Shown here: in pieces, positions 1 through 6,313 of the stretch
How positions within the stretch are numbered: position 1 is the first letter of the stretch
How the letters are laid out: every line of letters begins with the position of its first letter
NCBI GenBank assembly: GCA_049509675.1
Contig: JBEKZQ010000210.1
Span: forward strand, 1 to 10,583
Length of the DNA stretch: 10,583 bases
Reading direction: 5' to 3'
Source: JBEKZQ01 sp049509675
GTDB taxonomy: Bacteria; Planctomycetota; Planctomycetia; Pirellulales; Thermoguttaceae
Translations under genes and position numbers: made by a program
Notes under the pieces: generated by a model
The model's database searches: none
Told to the model about the DNA's origin: nothing
What the model saw: the letters and a program-made list of their open reading frames with translations, nothing else

Positions 1-809
1 GGCCGAGTGACCAACACGCGGCGGCCGGAGAGCGGGCGGGCCGCGAACCAGGAAAGCTCGGGGGCCAGGCCCACCACGTCGCCCACCACGATCACGGCCG
101 GCGGCCGCACCTTTTCCCGCGCGATCGTCTCGGCGACTGTGCCCAGCGTACAGCGGAGCGTATGCTGATCGGGCCAGGAACAGCGGCGGACGATGGCCAC
201 GGCCGTTTGGGGCGAGCGGCCGCCGTCGATCAGGGCCTCGCTCCATTGGGCGGCGCTGGACACGCCCATGTAGAAGACCAGCGTGCCGGGAAAGCCGGCC
301 AGGGCCGCATAATCCAGGGGCGGCTGCTCCTTCTCCACGCGTTGGTGGCCGGTAATCAGGGCCAGGGCCGAGGCCCGCTCGCCGTGGGTAACGGGGATTT
401 CGACATACCCGCCCGCCGCCAACCCGGCGGTGATTCCGGGCACGATTTCATAGTTTACGCCGGCCGCCCGCAGCGCGGCCACCTCTTCGGCTACGTGGCC
501 GAAGACGCACGGATCGCCGGCCTTCAGCCGGACCACCATCTTGCCCTGCGCCGCCGACCGGATCATGCAGGCATTGATCTGGTCCTGGGAAACCAGCCGG
601 CCGGTGTGATGATGTCCCAGGCAGACACGCTCGGCCGCGGCCGCATGTTCCAGCAGCACGGGATTGACCAGATAGTCGTAGAGCACCAGGTCGGCGCGGC
701 GGAGGCAGTCGACGGCCCGCAAGGTGATGGCTCCCGGATCACCGGGTCCGGCGCCGACGAGAAAGACCCGGCCGGCAGCGCTGCTCACTCGTTCAGATGA
801 GAACGACAT
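1..809 (-). CDS. cobA: Uroporphyrinogen-III C-methyltransferase fused to a uroporphyrinogen-III synthase domain (3' end beyond the left edge)
   Basis: Transfers two methyl groups from S-adenosylmethionine to uroporphyrinogen III, giving precorrin-2 for siroheme or cobalamin; a cytoplasmic enzyme. About 269 residues are visible. The SUMT landmarks appear in order: VGAGPGDPG (residues 18-26) at the start of the methylase fold, DYLVNP soon after, RLKAGDPCVFG from residue 94 (the usual RLKGGDPFVFGRG block), VPGITAG, PVTH (139-142) and ITGH. After about residue 257 the reading continues as RPLSGRRVLVTR, the typical first strand of HemD (uroporphyrinogen-III synthase), and then leaves the window, so this is most likely a CobA-HemD fusion. 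The ATG at 809 is preferred; a GTG at 788 also precedes the conserved core by a few residues. No strong ribosome binding site is visible. PVTHGE replaces the commoner PVTHRG. Methylase identity is secure; the fusion rests on only about 12 residues. Confidence 0.93.
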   Translation of the reverse strand, partial: MSFSSERVSSAAGRVFLVGAGPGDPGAITLRAVDCLRRADLVLYDYLVNPVLLEHAAAAERVCLGHHHTGRLVSQDQINACMIRSAAQGKMVVRLKAGDPCVFGHVAEEVAALRAAGVNYEIVPGITAGLAAGGYVEIPVTHGERASALALITGHQRVEKEQPPLDYAALAGFPGTLVFYMGVSSAAQWSEALIDGGRSPQTAVAIVRRCSWPDQHTLRCTLGTVAETIAREKVRPPAVIVVGDVVGLAPELSWFAARPLSGRRVLVTR

Positions 810-891
810 TGGTGGGAATTCGATTGGGGTTGATGCAAGAGCAACTTGACTAATTCTTGCGTTGTTGCAACTTCGACCCAGACATGGTTGG

Positions 892-925
892 ACGCAAAGG
901 CGCCAAGCCGCAAAGGCGCAGGGGA
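892..925 (+). repeat. Left terminal inverted repeat of the GxxExxY cassette
   Basis: Bases 892-915 are the exact reverse complement of 1347-1370, and similarity continues with about three mismatches to around 925. The repeat has an internal 16-base period: the 11-mer cgcaaaggcgc occurs at 893-903 and again at 909-919. It lies 9 bases beyond the stop codon of the enclosed gene. Confidence 0.85.
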
Positions 926-933
926 AAGCGCGG

Positions 934-1323
934 TTATTGGTCCTCGGGCAGCCCGTTCACGACGCGGGAAATACCATCCCTGATCAATTCCTCGTTGAAG
1001 TTGATCAACAATCCGAGACGCTTATTCATCAAGCGGAGATAGGTAAGGAGTTGCTTTCTATGCACGGAATGCAGGTTTTCCACCGATTTCAACTCCAGAA
1101 CCACCTTCTCGTCGACAACGACATTGGCGCGGAAGCCCTCGTGGAAGGTGATGGAATCGTACTTAACGGCGATTGCCTTTTGCCGTTCCACCTGAAGCCC
1201 GCGTTTCTTCAGTTCGTGGACCAAAGTCACTTCATACACGGTTTCGTGCAACCCGGGGCCAAAATGCTTGTGGATGCAATACGCCGCATCCACCACAACC
1301 GTGGCGATTTCATTTTCGGTCAT
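934..1323 (-). CDS. GxxExxY-family protein, PD-(D/E)XK nuclease-like
   Basis: A 129-residue member of the GxxExxY family, whose fold is related to PD-(D/E)XK nucleases; the cellular role of the family is not settled. The naming motif GLHETVY is at residues 24-30. Nuclease-like landmarks follow: E77-L-K79 in VVLELKSVE (the ExK pair), Q91 in QLLTYL, then the family's LGLLINF strand. The Asp normally found about ten residues before the ExK pair (RADxxV in relatives I remember) is Asn67 here (FRANVVVDEK), so catalytic competence is uncertain. The ATG at 1323 is chosen because family similarity begins there and a purine-rich GGGAAAAGG stretch precedes it. A longer reading to 1386 would translate the terminal repeat and is unlikely. 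The gene is isolated between the flanking inverted repeats and runs in the same direction as its minus-strand neighbours. Confidence 0.88.
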   Translation of the reverse strand: MTENEIATVVVDAAYCIHKHFGPGLHETVYEVTLVHELKKRGLQVERQKAIAVKYDSITFHEGFRANVVVDEKVVLELKSVENLHSVHRKQLLTYLRLMNKRLGLLINFNEELIRDGISRVVNGLPEDQ

Positions 1324-1336
1324 CGTCCTTTTCCCT

Positions 1337-1370
1337 TCCCTTGCGACTTTGCGGCTTGGCGCCTTTGCGT
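1337..1370 (-). repeat. Right terminal inverted repeat of the GxxExxY cassette
   Basis: Bases 1347-1370 are the exact reverse complement of 892-915, with imperfect extension to about 1337. The repeat sits immediately upstream of the enclosed gene's start codon (1323), so its inner purine-rich end may contribute to the ribosome binding site of that gene. Confidence 0.85.
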
Positions 1371-1433
1371 AAGACGCTATACCCATAACGATGCTAAGTG
1401 GCCGTCCAACAACAGTTTCGTCTCTTGGTCGCG

Positions 1434-1467
1434 CCTCCCCTCACCCCAATCCTCTCCAGAGTAGCTT
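1434..1467 (-). repeat. Degenerate GGGGTGAGG-type dispersed repeat
   Basis: On the minus strand this reads tctcc, a short loop, ggaga, then ggattggggtgagggg. It resembles the gggagagg...ggggtgagg intergenic repeats found in many bacterial genomes. Related remnants occur at about 5055-5081 and 6314-6355 in this window. It lies in the 195-base gap after the hypothetical gene that ends at 1519, and could act as a weak hairpin or simply be a dispersed repeat relic. Confidence 0.4.
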
Positions 1468-1518
1468 GCAAAGGAGACAGTTCGGCAGTCCCCCACTTTC
1501 GCCGGTCCTCAGTGAAAC

Positions 1519-2001
1519 CTACAGTCCCATTCCCAAGAAGCCGCCCTGGGCGTCGCTCAGGGCCGAGATCTGCTCCATGCGTTGGATCGTCTGCTGCAAG
1601 TCGCCCGCCGCGATGTAGCGATCGAACTCGATCCGCACGGCGTGGTTCACGGTTTCGCTCAACCATTGGACGGCGGCAGTCGTCAGCCAGGAACAAACCT
1701 CGCTCGCCAGCGCGACTTGCAGGTCGCAGCCGAGCGTTTTCAGATCGGTCGCGTCGGTCAGGATCGTGCCTTCAAAGCTGAACTCAATCATGCCGATCTG
1801 GTCATGGTTGGCGAGGTGGAACGTGCATTGGCCGTGGTGCAGGTAATAGCTGTTGTGCCGCCCGTGCCGGGTGGCGGCCTGCCGCAGGCGGTCGAAGAAG
1901 GCGACCAGTTCGGCCGGTGCATCGACCGGCATGTCGAACCGGCTCAAGGAGCGCAGCGGGATGCAATCGAAGGAAATATCGACGTGATTCATAGGATTCA
2001 T
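1519..2001 (-). CDS. Hypothetical protein, probably conserved in planctomycetes
   Basis: A 160-residue protein that I cannot assign to a named family. It has no signal peptide and no convincing membrane segment, so it is probably cytoplasmic. It begins with a strand-like stretch (VDISFDCIPLRSLSRFD, from residue 7) and a helical AELVAFFDRLRQAATRHG. Then come NSYYLHHGQCTFHLANHD, rich in His and aromatic residues, and IGMIEFSFEGTILTD, which looks like a beta sheet. A helical second half follows with CSWLTTAAVQWLSETVNHAVRIEFDRYIAAGDLQQT. The even, protein-like composition and globular pattern argue for a real gene. Two start codons are close together (2001, and 1992 three codons later) and neither has a clear Shine-Dalgarno sequence. 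It is divergent from ilvB and shares that intergenic region. Function unknown. Confidence 0.7.
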   Translation of the reverse strand: MNPMNHVDISFDCIPLRSLSRFDMPVDAPAELVAFFDRLRQAATRHGRHNSYYLHHGQCTFHLANHDQIGMIEFSFEGTILTDATDLKTLGCDLQVALASEVCSWLTTAAVQWLSETVNHAVRIEFDRYIAAGDLQQTIQRMEQISALSDAQGGFLGMGL

Positions 2002-2039
2002 TGTAGGCTGAGATTGCCGGCGGCGGAAGGCAGCGAGAG

Positions 2040-2127
2040 AAGGGATTAGGGATTAGGGATTAGGGATTAGAGGGTGACGCCTCCATCCGCTTGCGTCTTA
2101 TCCCCAATCCCTAATCCCTAATCCCTT
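2040..2127. repeat. Inverted array of the GGGATTA heptamer, a long hairpin
   Basis: Four tandem copies of agggatt occupy 2041-2068, and three copies of the complement aatccct occupy 2106-2126 with a decayed fourth copy just before. Bases 2041-2061 pair perfectly with 2106-2126, and pairing continues to 2070/2097 with two mismatches. Inside, gacgc (2076-2080) can pair with gcgtc (2093-2097), so almost the whole block folds into one hairpin with a 12-base tip. The left arm on the plus strand has five GGG runs at short spacing, enough for a G-quadruplex by the usual pattern rule. It lies between the divergent starts at 2001 and 2251, just upstream of the proposed ilvB promoter. There is no U-tract, so it is not a classical terminator. 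Confidence 0.9.
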
Positions 2128-2151
2128 TCCAACACCCTTGCCACCCCCCGC

Positions 2152-2180
2152 TTGAAATCCGTGGCGATTCGGCCTATGCT
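2152..2180 (+). promoter_or_regulatory. Candidate sigma70-type promoter for ilvB
   Basis: TTGAAA (2152-2157) and TATGCT (2175-2180) are separated by exactly 17 bases, close to the TTGACA-17-TATAAT consensus. A transcript starting near 2187 would have a leader of about 64 bases before the ATG at 2251. It lies between the heptamer hairpin and ilvB. It is a sequence match only; planctomycete promoters are poorly characterised. Confidence 0.45.
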
Positions 2181-2250
2181 AAATTGTTTGTACACAAAGG
2201 CATAGCCGCCGGCGCGGCAGTTGCCGCATTCCCACGTGTTTCGCGCAACC

Positions 2251-4017
2251 ATGGCCCAGAATTCCAGCCAGCACTCCCCCCGGCTTACGAGTGGGGCCGA
2301 CATCGTCGTGCAGTCGTTGGTGAACCATGGCGTGGACACGATTTTTGCCTATCCGGGCGGGGCCAGCATCCCGCTGCACCAGGCATTGACCCGTTTCCGC
2401 GACAAGCTGCGCGTGATCCTGCCGCGGCATGAGCAAGGGGGGAGTTTTGCCGCCCAAGGCTACGCCCGCAGCACCGGCAAGGTGGGCGTATGCATGGCCA
2501 CCAGCGGACCGGGGGCCACGAACCTGGTCACCGCCATTGCCGACGCGAAGCTGGACAGCATCCCCATCCTGGCGATCACCGGCCAGGTGGGCACGACCGT
2601 AATCGGCACCGACGCCTTCCAGGAGACGCCGATTGTCGAGGTCTGCCGCAGCGTCACGAAACATCATTACCTGGTGACCGACGTGAACGACATCGCCCGG
2701 GTGATGCGCGAGGCGTTTCACGTGGCCTCGACCGGGCGGCCCGGCCCGGTGCTGGTCGATCTGCCTAAGAACGTCCAGCTTATGCAGACGGTGCCCGACT
2801 ACAATGCACCCATGGACCTGCCCGGCTACCATCTCCGGGACCAGGTGGCGACCCCGGAGCAGATTCGGGTTTTGGCCCAGTGGATCGCCGCGTCGAAGCG
2901 GCCGGTGATTTACGCCGGGGGCGGGATCATCTCGTCCGGGGCAAGTCCGGAGCTGATCGAGTTGGCCCACAAGGCGCAGCTCCCGGTGGCCACCACGCTG
3001 ATGGGGCTGGGCGGCTTTCCCGGCAACGATCCGCTGGCCCTGGACATGCTCGGCATGCACGGCAGCGTATATGCCAATTATGCGGTCGACAATGCCGACC
3101 TGCTGTTGGCCTTCGGCGTGCGCTTCGACGACCGGGTGACCGGCAACGTCGCGAAGTTCGCCGAGCATGGCAGGATCGTACACGTGGACGTCGATCCGTC
3201 GGAAATCAACAAGATCAAGAAATGCACTCTGGGGATCGTCAGCGACCTGAAATACGTGTTGGGCGAGTTGAACAAGGTGCTCCCGCCGCAGCCGGACCGC
3301 AGCGAGTGGCACCGCAAGATCGCGGTGTGGAAACAGGCCGACCCGTTGGACTTCGATCACCTCTTCGAGGGTATTTTGCCGCAGCACGCCATCCACCAGT
3401 TGTGGCGGCTGACGGCCGACCGCGATGCGATCATCACCACCGGCGTGGGACAGCATCAGATGTGGGGGGCGCAGTATTACAAGTTCACGCGCCCCCGCCG
3501 CTGGATCTCCAGTTCCGGCCTGGGCACCATGGGCTTCGGCCTGCCGGCGGCCATCGGCGCCCAGGCGGCCCATCCCGGCAAGCTGGTCGTCGACATCGAC
3601 GGCGACGGCAGTCTGCTGATGAACATCCAGGAAATGGCCACCTGTTACTGCGAGAAGCTGCCGGTGAAGGTGATGCTGCTGAACAACATGCACCTGGGGA
3701 TGGTGGTGCAATGGGAGGACCGTTTCCACGCCGCCAATCGCGCGCATACGTATTTGGGCCCGATCGATCATCCCGAGGCGGTCGGCCTGGGCAACGGACT
3801 GACGCCCGCCGAGCGCTATCCGGACTTCGTGGCTATTGCCCAGGGGTTCCAATGGGGAGCCCGGCACGTGTCGGAAAAGGCCCAACTGGGCGACGCCGTG
3901 CAGGAGATGATCGACGCGGCCGGGCCGTTTCTGCTGGACGTTCAGGTCCCCTACCAGGAACATGTGCTGCCGATGATCCCGTCCGGCATGACGGTCAAAG
4001 ACCTGATCAAGGAGTGA
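2251..4017 (+). CDS. ilvB: Acetolactate synthase (acetohydroxyacid synthase), large catalytic subunit
   Basis: A thiamine-diphosphate enzyme that condenses pyruvate with pyruvate or 2-ketobutyrate, the first common step to valine, leucine and isoleucine; cytoplasmic. It has 588 residues, the normal length for the biosynthetic form. The N-terminal Pyr domain has YPGGASIPLHQAL and RHEQGGSFAAQGYARSTG with the cofactor-activating Glu at residue 61, then TSGPGATNL. A central domain follows. The C-terminal PP domain has SGLGTMGFGLPAAIGA and the diphosphate/Mg motif GDGS at 451-454, ending in NN at 478-479, then MHLGMVVQWEDRF, typical of acetolactate synthases rather than glyoxylate carboligase or pyruvate oxidase. 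The ATG at 2251 is preferred over an in-frame TTG at 2221, which adds ten unconserved residues; neither has a Shine-Dalgarno sequence. argC starts 7 bases after the stop. No ilvN regulatory subunit follows, which is unusual for the family. Confidence 0.96.
   Translation: MAQNSSQHSPRLTSGADIVVQSLVNHGVDTIFAYPGGASIPLHQALTRFRDKLRVILPRHEQGGSFAAQGYARSTGKVGVCMATSGPGATNLVTAIADAKLDSIPILAITGQVGTTVIGTDAFQETPIVEVCRSVTKHHYLVTDVNDIARVMREAFHVASTGRPGPVLVDLPKNVQLMQTVPDYNAPMDLPGYHLRDQVATPEQIRVLAQWIAASKRPVIYAGGGIISSGASPELIELAHKAQLPVATTLMGLGGFPGNDPLALDMLGMHGSVYANYAVDNADLLLAFGVRFDDRVTGNVAKFAEHGRIVHVDVDPSEINKIKKCTLGIVSDLKYVLGELNKVLPPQPDRSEWHRKIAVWKQADPLDFDHLFEGILPQHAIHQLWRLTADRDAIITTGVGQHQMWGAQYYKFTRPRRWISSSGLGTMGFGLPAAIGAQAAHPGKLVVDIDGDGSLLMNIQEMATCYCEKLPVKVMLLNNMHLGMVVQWEDRFHAANRAHTYLGPIDHPEAVGLGNGLTPAERYPDFVAIAQGFQWGARHVSEKAQLGDAVQEMIDAAGPFLLDVQVPYQEHVLPMIPSGMTVKDLIKE
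4009..4014 (+). promoter_or_regulatory. Shine-Dalgarno of argC, inside the ilvB 3' end
   Basis: AAGGAG lies 10 bases before the argC ATG and overlaps the last codons of ilvB. It is the only strong ribosome binding site seen in the plus-strand cluster, and it suggests that argC translation is coupled to ilvB termination. Confidence 0.7.
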
Positions 4018-4024
4018 TACGGCC

Positions 4025-5035
4025 ATGACGCGCATTGCCATCCTCGGCGCCACCGGGTACACGGCCCTGGAACTGATCAAGCTCCTGCTCCGCCACGGCG
4101 AGGCCGAGATCGTGGCCGTGACCAGCCGGCAGGAAGGCCAGCCGCCGGTGGCCATGATCCATCCGTCGCTTACCGGGCGGCTGGACCTGCCCCTGGAGGA
4201 CCTTAGCCCGGCGGAAGTGGCGGCCCGGGCGGAGTGCGTCTTTAGTTGCCTGCCGCACGGGGCCAGCGCCGCGGTCATTCCGCTGCTCCTGGACGCCGGG
4301 GCCCGGGTGGTCGATTTCAGCGGCGACTACCGCTTGGAAGACGCCGAAACCTTCGCCCAGTGGTACGGGCAGAAACACGGCGACCCCGGCCGGCTGGGCA
4401 AGGTGGTCTATGGACTGCCCGAGTTGTTCCGCACGCAGATCGTGCCGGCGCCGCTGGTGGCCAACCCCGGCTGTTATCCCACTTCGGCCATCCTGGCCCT
4501 GGCCCCCCTGTTGAAGGCCGGGCTGATCGAGCCGACCGGGATCATCGTCGACTCGAAGAGCGGCGTGTCCGGGGCCGGTCGCACACCCAAGCTGACGACC
4601 CATTATCCGGAGTGCAACGAGAGCATCTCGGCCTATAACATCGGCCGCCACCGGCACGCGCCGGAGATCGAGCGCATCCTGGGCAAGGTCGCCGGCCGGG
4701 CCGTCGAGATCATCTTCACGCCGCACATGGTGCCGATGGACCGCGGCATCCTCAGCACGACCTATAGCCAGCCCACGCGCCAGGTGTGCGAAGAAGATCT
4801 GATGAAGGTCCTCCGCGAGTTCTACGCCGACGAGCCGTTCGTGCGCGTGGTCGATCATCTGCCGGGCACGAAGGACTCGGCCTATACGAACTTTTGCGAC
4901 GTGACGGCCCGCATGGTGCGCGGCCGCGTCTTGACCATCAGTTGCCTGGACAACCTGATCAAAGGGGCGTCGGGCGCGGCGGTACAGAATTTCAATCTCA
5001 TGTTCGGTTACGCCGAGGCGACCGCATTGGCTTAA
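4025..5035 (+). CDS. argC: N-acetyl-gamma-glutamyl-phosphate reductase
   Basis: NADPH-dependent reduction of N-acetylglutamyl phosphate to N-acetylglutamate semialdehyde, the third step of arginine synthesis; cytoplasmic. The 336-residue length fits the long (type 1) ArgC family. The Rossmann start is MTRIAILGATGYTALEL, with the dinucleotide motif GATGYTA. The catalytic cysteine is C150 in the family signature NPGCYPT. Downstream lie KSGVSGAGR and YNIGRHRHAPEIE, whose HRHxPE (residues 209-214) holds the active-site histidine. FTPHMVPMDRGILSTTY and CLDNLIKGASGAAVQNFN close the fold. The ATG at 4025 has a clear upstream AAGGAG. It is 7 bases from ilvB and 82 bases from argJ on the same strand, so it is probably cotranscribed with both. 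All key residues are present and nothing suggests decay. Confidence 0.97.
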   Translation: MTRIAILGATGYTALELIKLLLRHGEAEIVAVTSRQEGQPPVAMIHPSLTGRLDLPLEDLSPAEVAARAECVFSCLPHGASAAVIPLLLDAGARVVDFSGDYRLEDAETFAQWYGQKHGDPGRLGKVVYGLPELFRTQIVPAPLVANPGCYPTSAILALAPLLKAGLIEPTGIIVDSKSGVSGAGRTPKLTTHYPECNESISAYNIGRHRHAPEIERILGKVAGRAVEIIFTPHMVPMDRGILSTTYSQPTRQVCEEDLMKVLREFYADEPFVRVVDHLPGTKDSAYTNFCDVTARMVRGRVLTISCLDNLIKGASGAAVQNFNLMFGYAEATALA

Positions 5036-5054
5036 GCAGCGGCGAAAAATAATC

Positions 5055-5081
5055 TCCCTCTCCCCTTGCGTGAGAGGGGAG
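5055..5081 (+). repeat. Small C/G-rich hairpin between argC and argJ, dispersed-repeat remnant
   Basis: CCCTCTC (5056-5062) pairs with GAGAGGG (5072-5078) around a 9-base loop. The sequence resembles the ccctctccc...gggagaggg part of the repeat family also seen near 1434 and 6314. It sits inside the proposed operon. With no following U-tract it is unlikely to stop transcription fully, but it could tune argJ expression or act as an RNA-stability stem. Confidence 0.5.
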
Positions 5082-5117
5082 TACAATCACAACCTCACTT
5101 TTTGCCATCCATCTGCC

Positions 5118-6311
5118 ATGTCCCCGCGAGTTCCCAAAGATTTTCTGATGGCCGGCGTGCATTGCCGCATTAAACGCGACGCGCAGAAACCGGATCTGAC
5201 CCTGGTGATGACCGAGAGGCTGGCCACCGGCGTCGGCGTCTACACGCAGAACCTCGTGTGCGCGGCGCCCGTCGAACTGGATCGCAGCCGCACGCCCAGC
5301 GACCAGATCCGCGCGGTGGTGATTTGCTCGGGCGTGGCCAACGCGTGTACCGGCCAGCGGGGCCTGGACGACGCCCGGCAGATGGCCCGCATGGCCGCCG
5401 CCGTGTGCTTCGCCCGGGAAGAGCAGGTGCTGGTGCTTTCCACGGGCGTGATCGGCGCCTTTTTGCCGTTGGAGAAGATCGAGCAGGGGATTTCCGCCGC
5501 CGCAGTGAAGATGGGCGACAGCGAAGCCTGCCTGATCTCGGCCGCACGCGGCATGTTGACCACCGATACGGTCCACAAGATCGCCGGCCGCACGGCAACC
5601 ATCGGCGGCCGGGAGATCCGGATCACGGGCATCGCCAAGGGGGCGGCCATGATGGGGCCCAACATGGCCACCATGCTCGCGCTGCTGATGACCGACGCGG
5701 CGTTGGACCCGCCGTCGGCCCAAGCGGCGCTTCGCGCGGCGGCCGACGAGAGTTTCAATTGCATGAGCGTGGACGGTCACATGAGCACCAACGATACGGT
5801 GCTCTTGTTGGCCAACGGCGCCGCCGGCGGGGCGCCGCTGGCCGGCGAAGACCTGGCCCTGTTCCGCCGCACGCTCACCGAAGTCTCGATCGACCTGGCC
5901 AAGGCCATTGCCGGCGACGGCGAGGGCTCGACGCACCTGGTCACGCTGGAAGTCTCCGGCTGCGCCGATCGCGCCGCAGCCCTGGCCATTGCCAAGACCG
6001 TGGCCAACAGCCCGCTGGTGAAGACGGCCATCCACGGCGCGGATCCCAATTGGGGCCGCATCGTCTCGGCGGCCGGCTATGCGGGCGTACCTTTCCGTCC
6101 GGCCGGCGTATCGCTGCACCTCAATGGCACGCTGTTGTACTGCCAGGGCGCGCCGGTGGATTTCGACAGCGAGGCCGTCTCGCACTCGATCCGCGACCAG
6201 CGCGACACGCTCGTCGAGCTGAGCTTCGGCGAAGGCGACGCCGGCGTACGCTTCTGGACCGCCGACCTCACGGCCGAGTACGTGCGCCTGAACGCCGATT
6301 ACCACACGTAG
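5118..6311 (+). CDS. argJ: Bifunctional ornithine acetyltransferase / N-acetylglutamate synthase
   Basis: Transfers acetyl from N-acetylornithine to glutamate (the recycling step of arginine synthesis); some members can also use acetyl-CoA. An N-terminal-nucleophile enzyme, 397 residues, a normal length. The precursor cuts itself between A184 and T185 in KGAAMMGPNMATML, leaving T185 as the nucleophile of the beta chain. The oxyanion-hole pair T109-G110 is in LSTGVIG. Family blocks GDGEGSTHLVTLEVSGC and HGADPNWGRIVSAAGYAG follow, and the protein ends at NADYHT, whose Asn and Thr match the usual C-terminal active-site residues. The start at 5118 is chosen because PKDFLMAGVHCRIK matches the family N-terminus; a GTG at 5070 would add 16 residues translated from the hairpin. 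There is no clear Shine-Dalgarno sequence. SGVANACTG (70s) replaces the usual SGNANACTG. ArgC precedes it; ArgB is not in the window. Mono- versus bifunctionality cannot be told from sequence. Confidence 0.96.
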   Translation: MSPRVPKDFLMAGVHCRIKRDAQKPDLTLVMTERLATGVGVYTQNLVCAAPVELDRSRTPSDQIRAVVICSGVANACTGQRGLDDARQMARMAAAVCFAREEQVLVLSTGVIGAFLPLEKIEQGISAAAVKMGDSEACLISAARGMLTTDTVHKIAGRTATIGGREIRITGIAKGAAMMGPNMATMLALLMTDAALDPPSAQAALRAAADESFNCMSVDGHMSTNDTVLLLANGAAGGAPLAGEDLALFRRTLTEVSIDLAKAIAGDGEGSTHLVTLEVSGCADRAAALAIAKTVANSPLVKTAIHGADPNWGRIVSAAGYAGVPFRPAGVSLHLNGTLLYCQGAPVDFDSEAVSHSIRDQRDTLVELSFGEGDAGVRFWTADLTAEYVRLNADYHT

Positions 6312-6313
6312 GT

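Larger units (their letters stand above)
892..1370. mobile_element. Inverted-repeat-bounded cassette carrying a GxxExxY gene (candidate mobile unit)
   Basis: A 479-base unit bounded by two inverted copies of the same sequence (892-925 and 1337-1370) that contains exactly one gene, a GxxExxY-family protein on the minus strand. The first 24 bases of the two ends are perfect reverse complements. The gene's start codon lies just inside the right-hand copy and its stop just inside the left-hand copy, so repeats and gene appear to form one unit. The interior looks less G+C-rich than the genes around it. I found no clear target-site duplication (left flank ending gttgg, right flank starting aagac) and there is no transposase. 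Mobility is therefore an inference from architecture; a structured RNA or a regulatory palindrome are alternatives. Confidence 0.4.

Noticed and set aside
162..800. 212-codon plus-strand frame at the left edge
   Set aside because: The minus strand encodes a clear uroporphyrinogen-III methyltransferase across the same bases.
1324..1386. N-terminal extension of the GxxExxY protein by 21 residues
   Set aside because: The extension would translate the terminal inverted repeat; family similarity begins at the ATG at 1323.
2041..2127. CRISPR array or telomere-like array
   Set aside because: The 7-base units have no spacers, are too short for CRISPR repeats, and are arranged as an inverted pair inside a chromosome-like context.
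2179..4278. 699-codon open frame on the minus strand opposite ilvB
   Set aside because: ilvB in the plus frame has every family motif. The antisense frame has low-complexity composition with no recognisable domain, as expected opposite a G+C-rich gene.
4007..5086. 359-codon minus-strand frame opposite argC
   Set aside because: argC is unambiguous on the plus strand; the antisense product has no recognisable features.
5082..5087. TACAAT as an internal promoter for argJ
   Set aside because: No acceptable -35 element at 16-18 bases upstream; cotranscription with argC is simpler.
5070..5117. GTG start at 5070 for ArgJ
   Set aside because: It would place the start inside the dispersed hairpin repeat and add 16 residues without family similarity.
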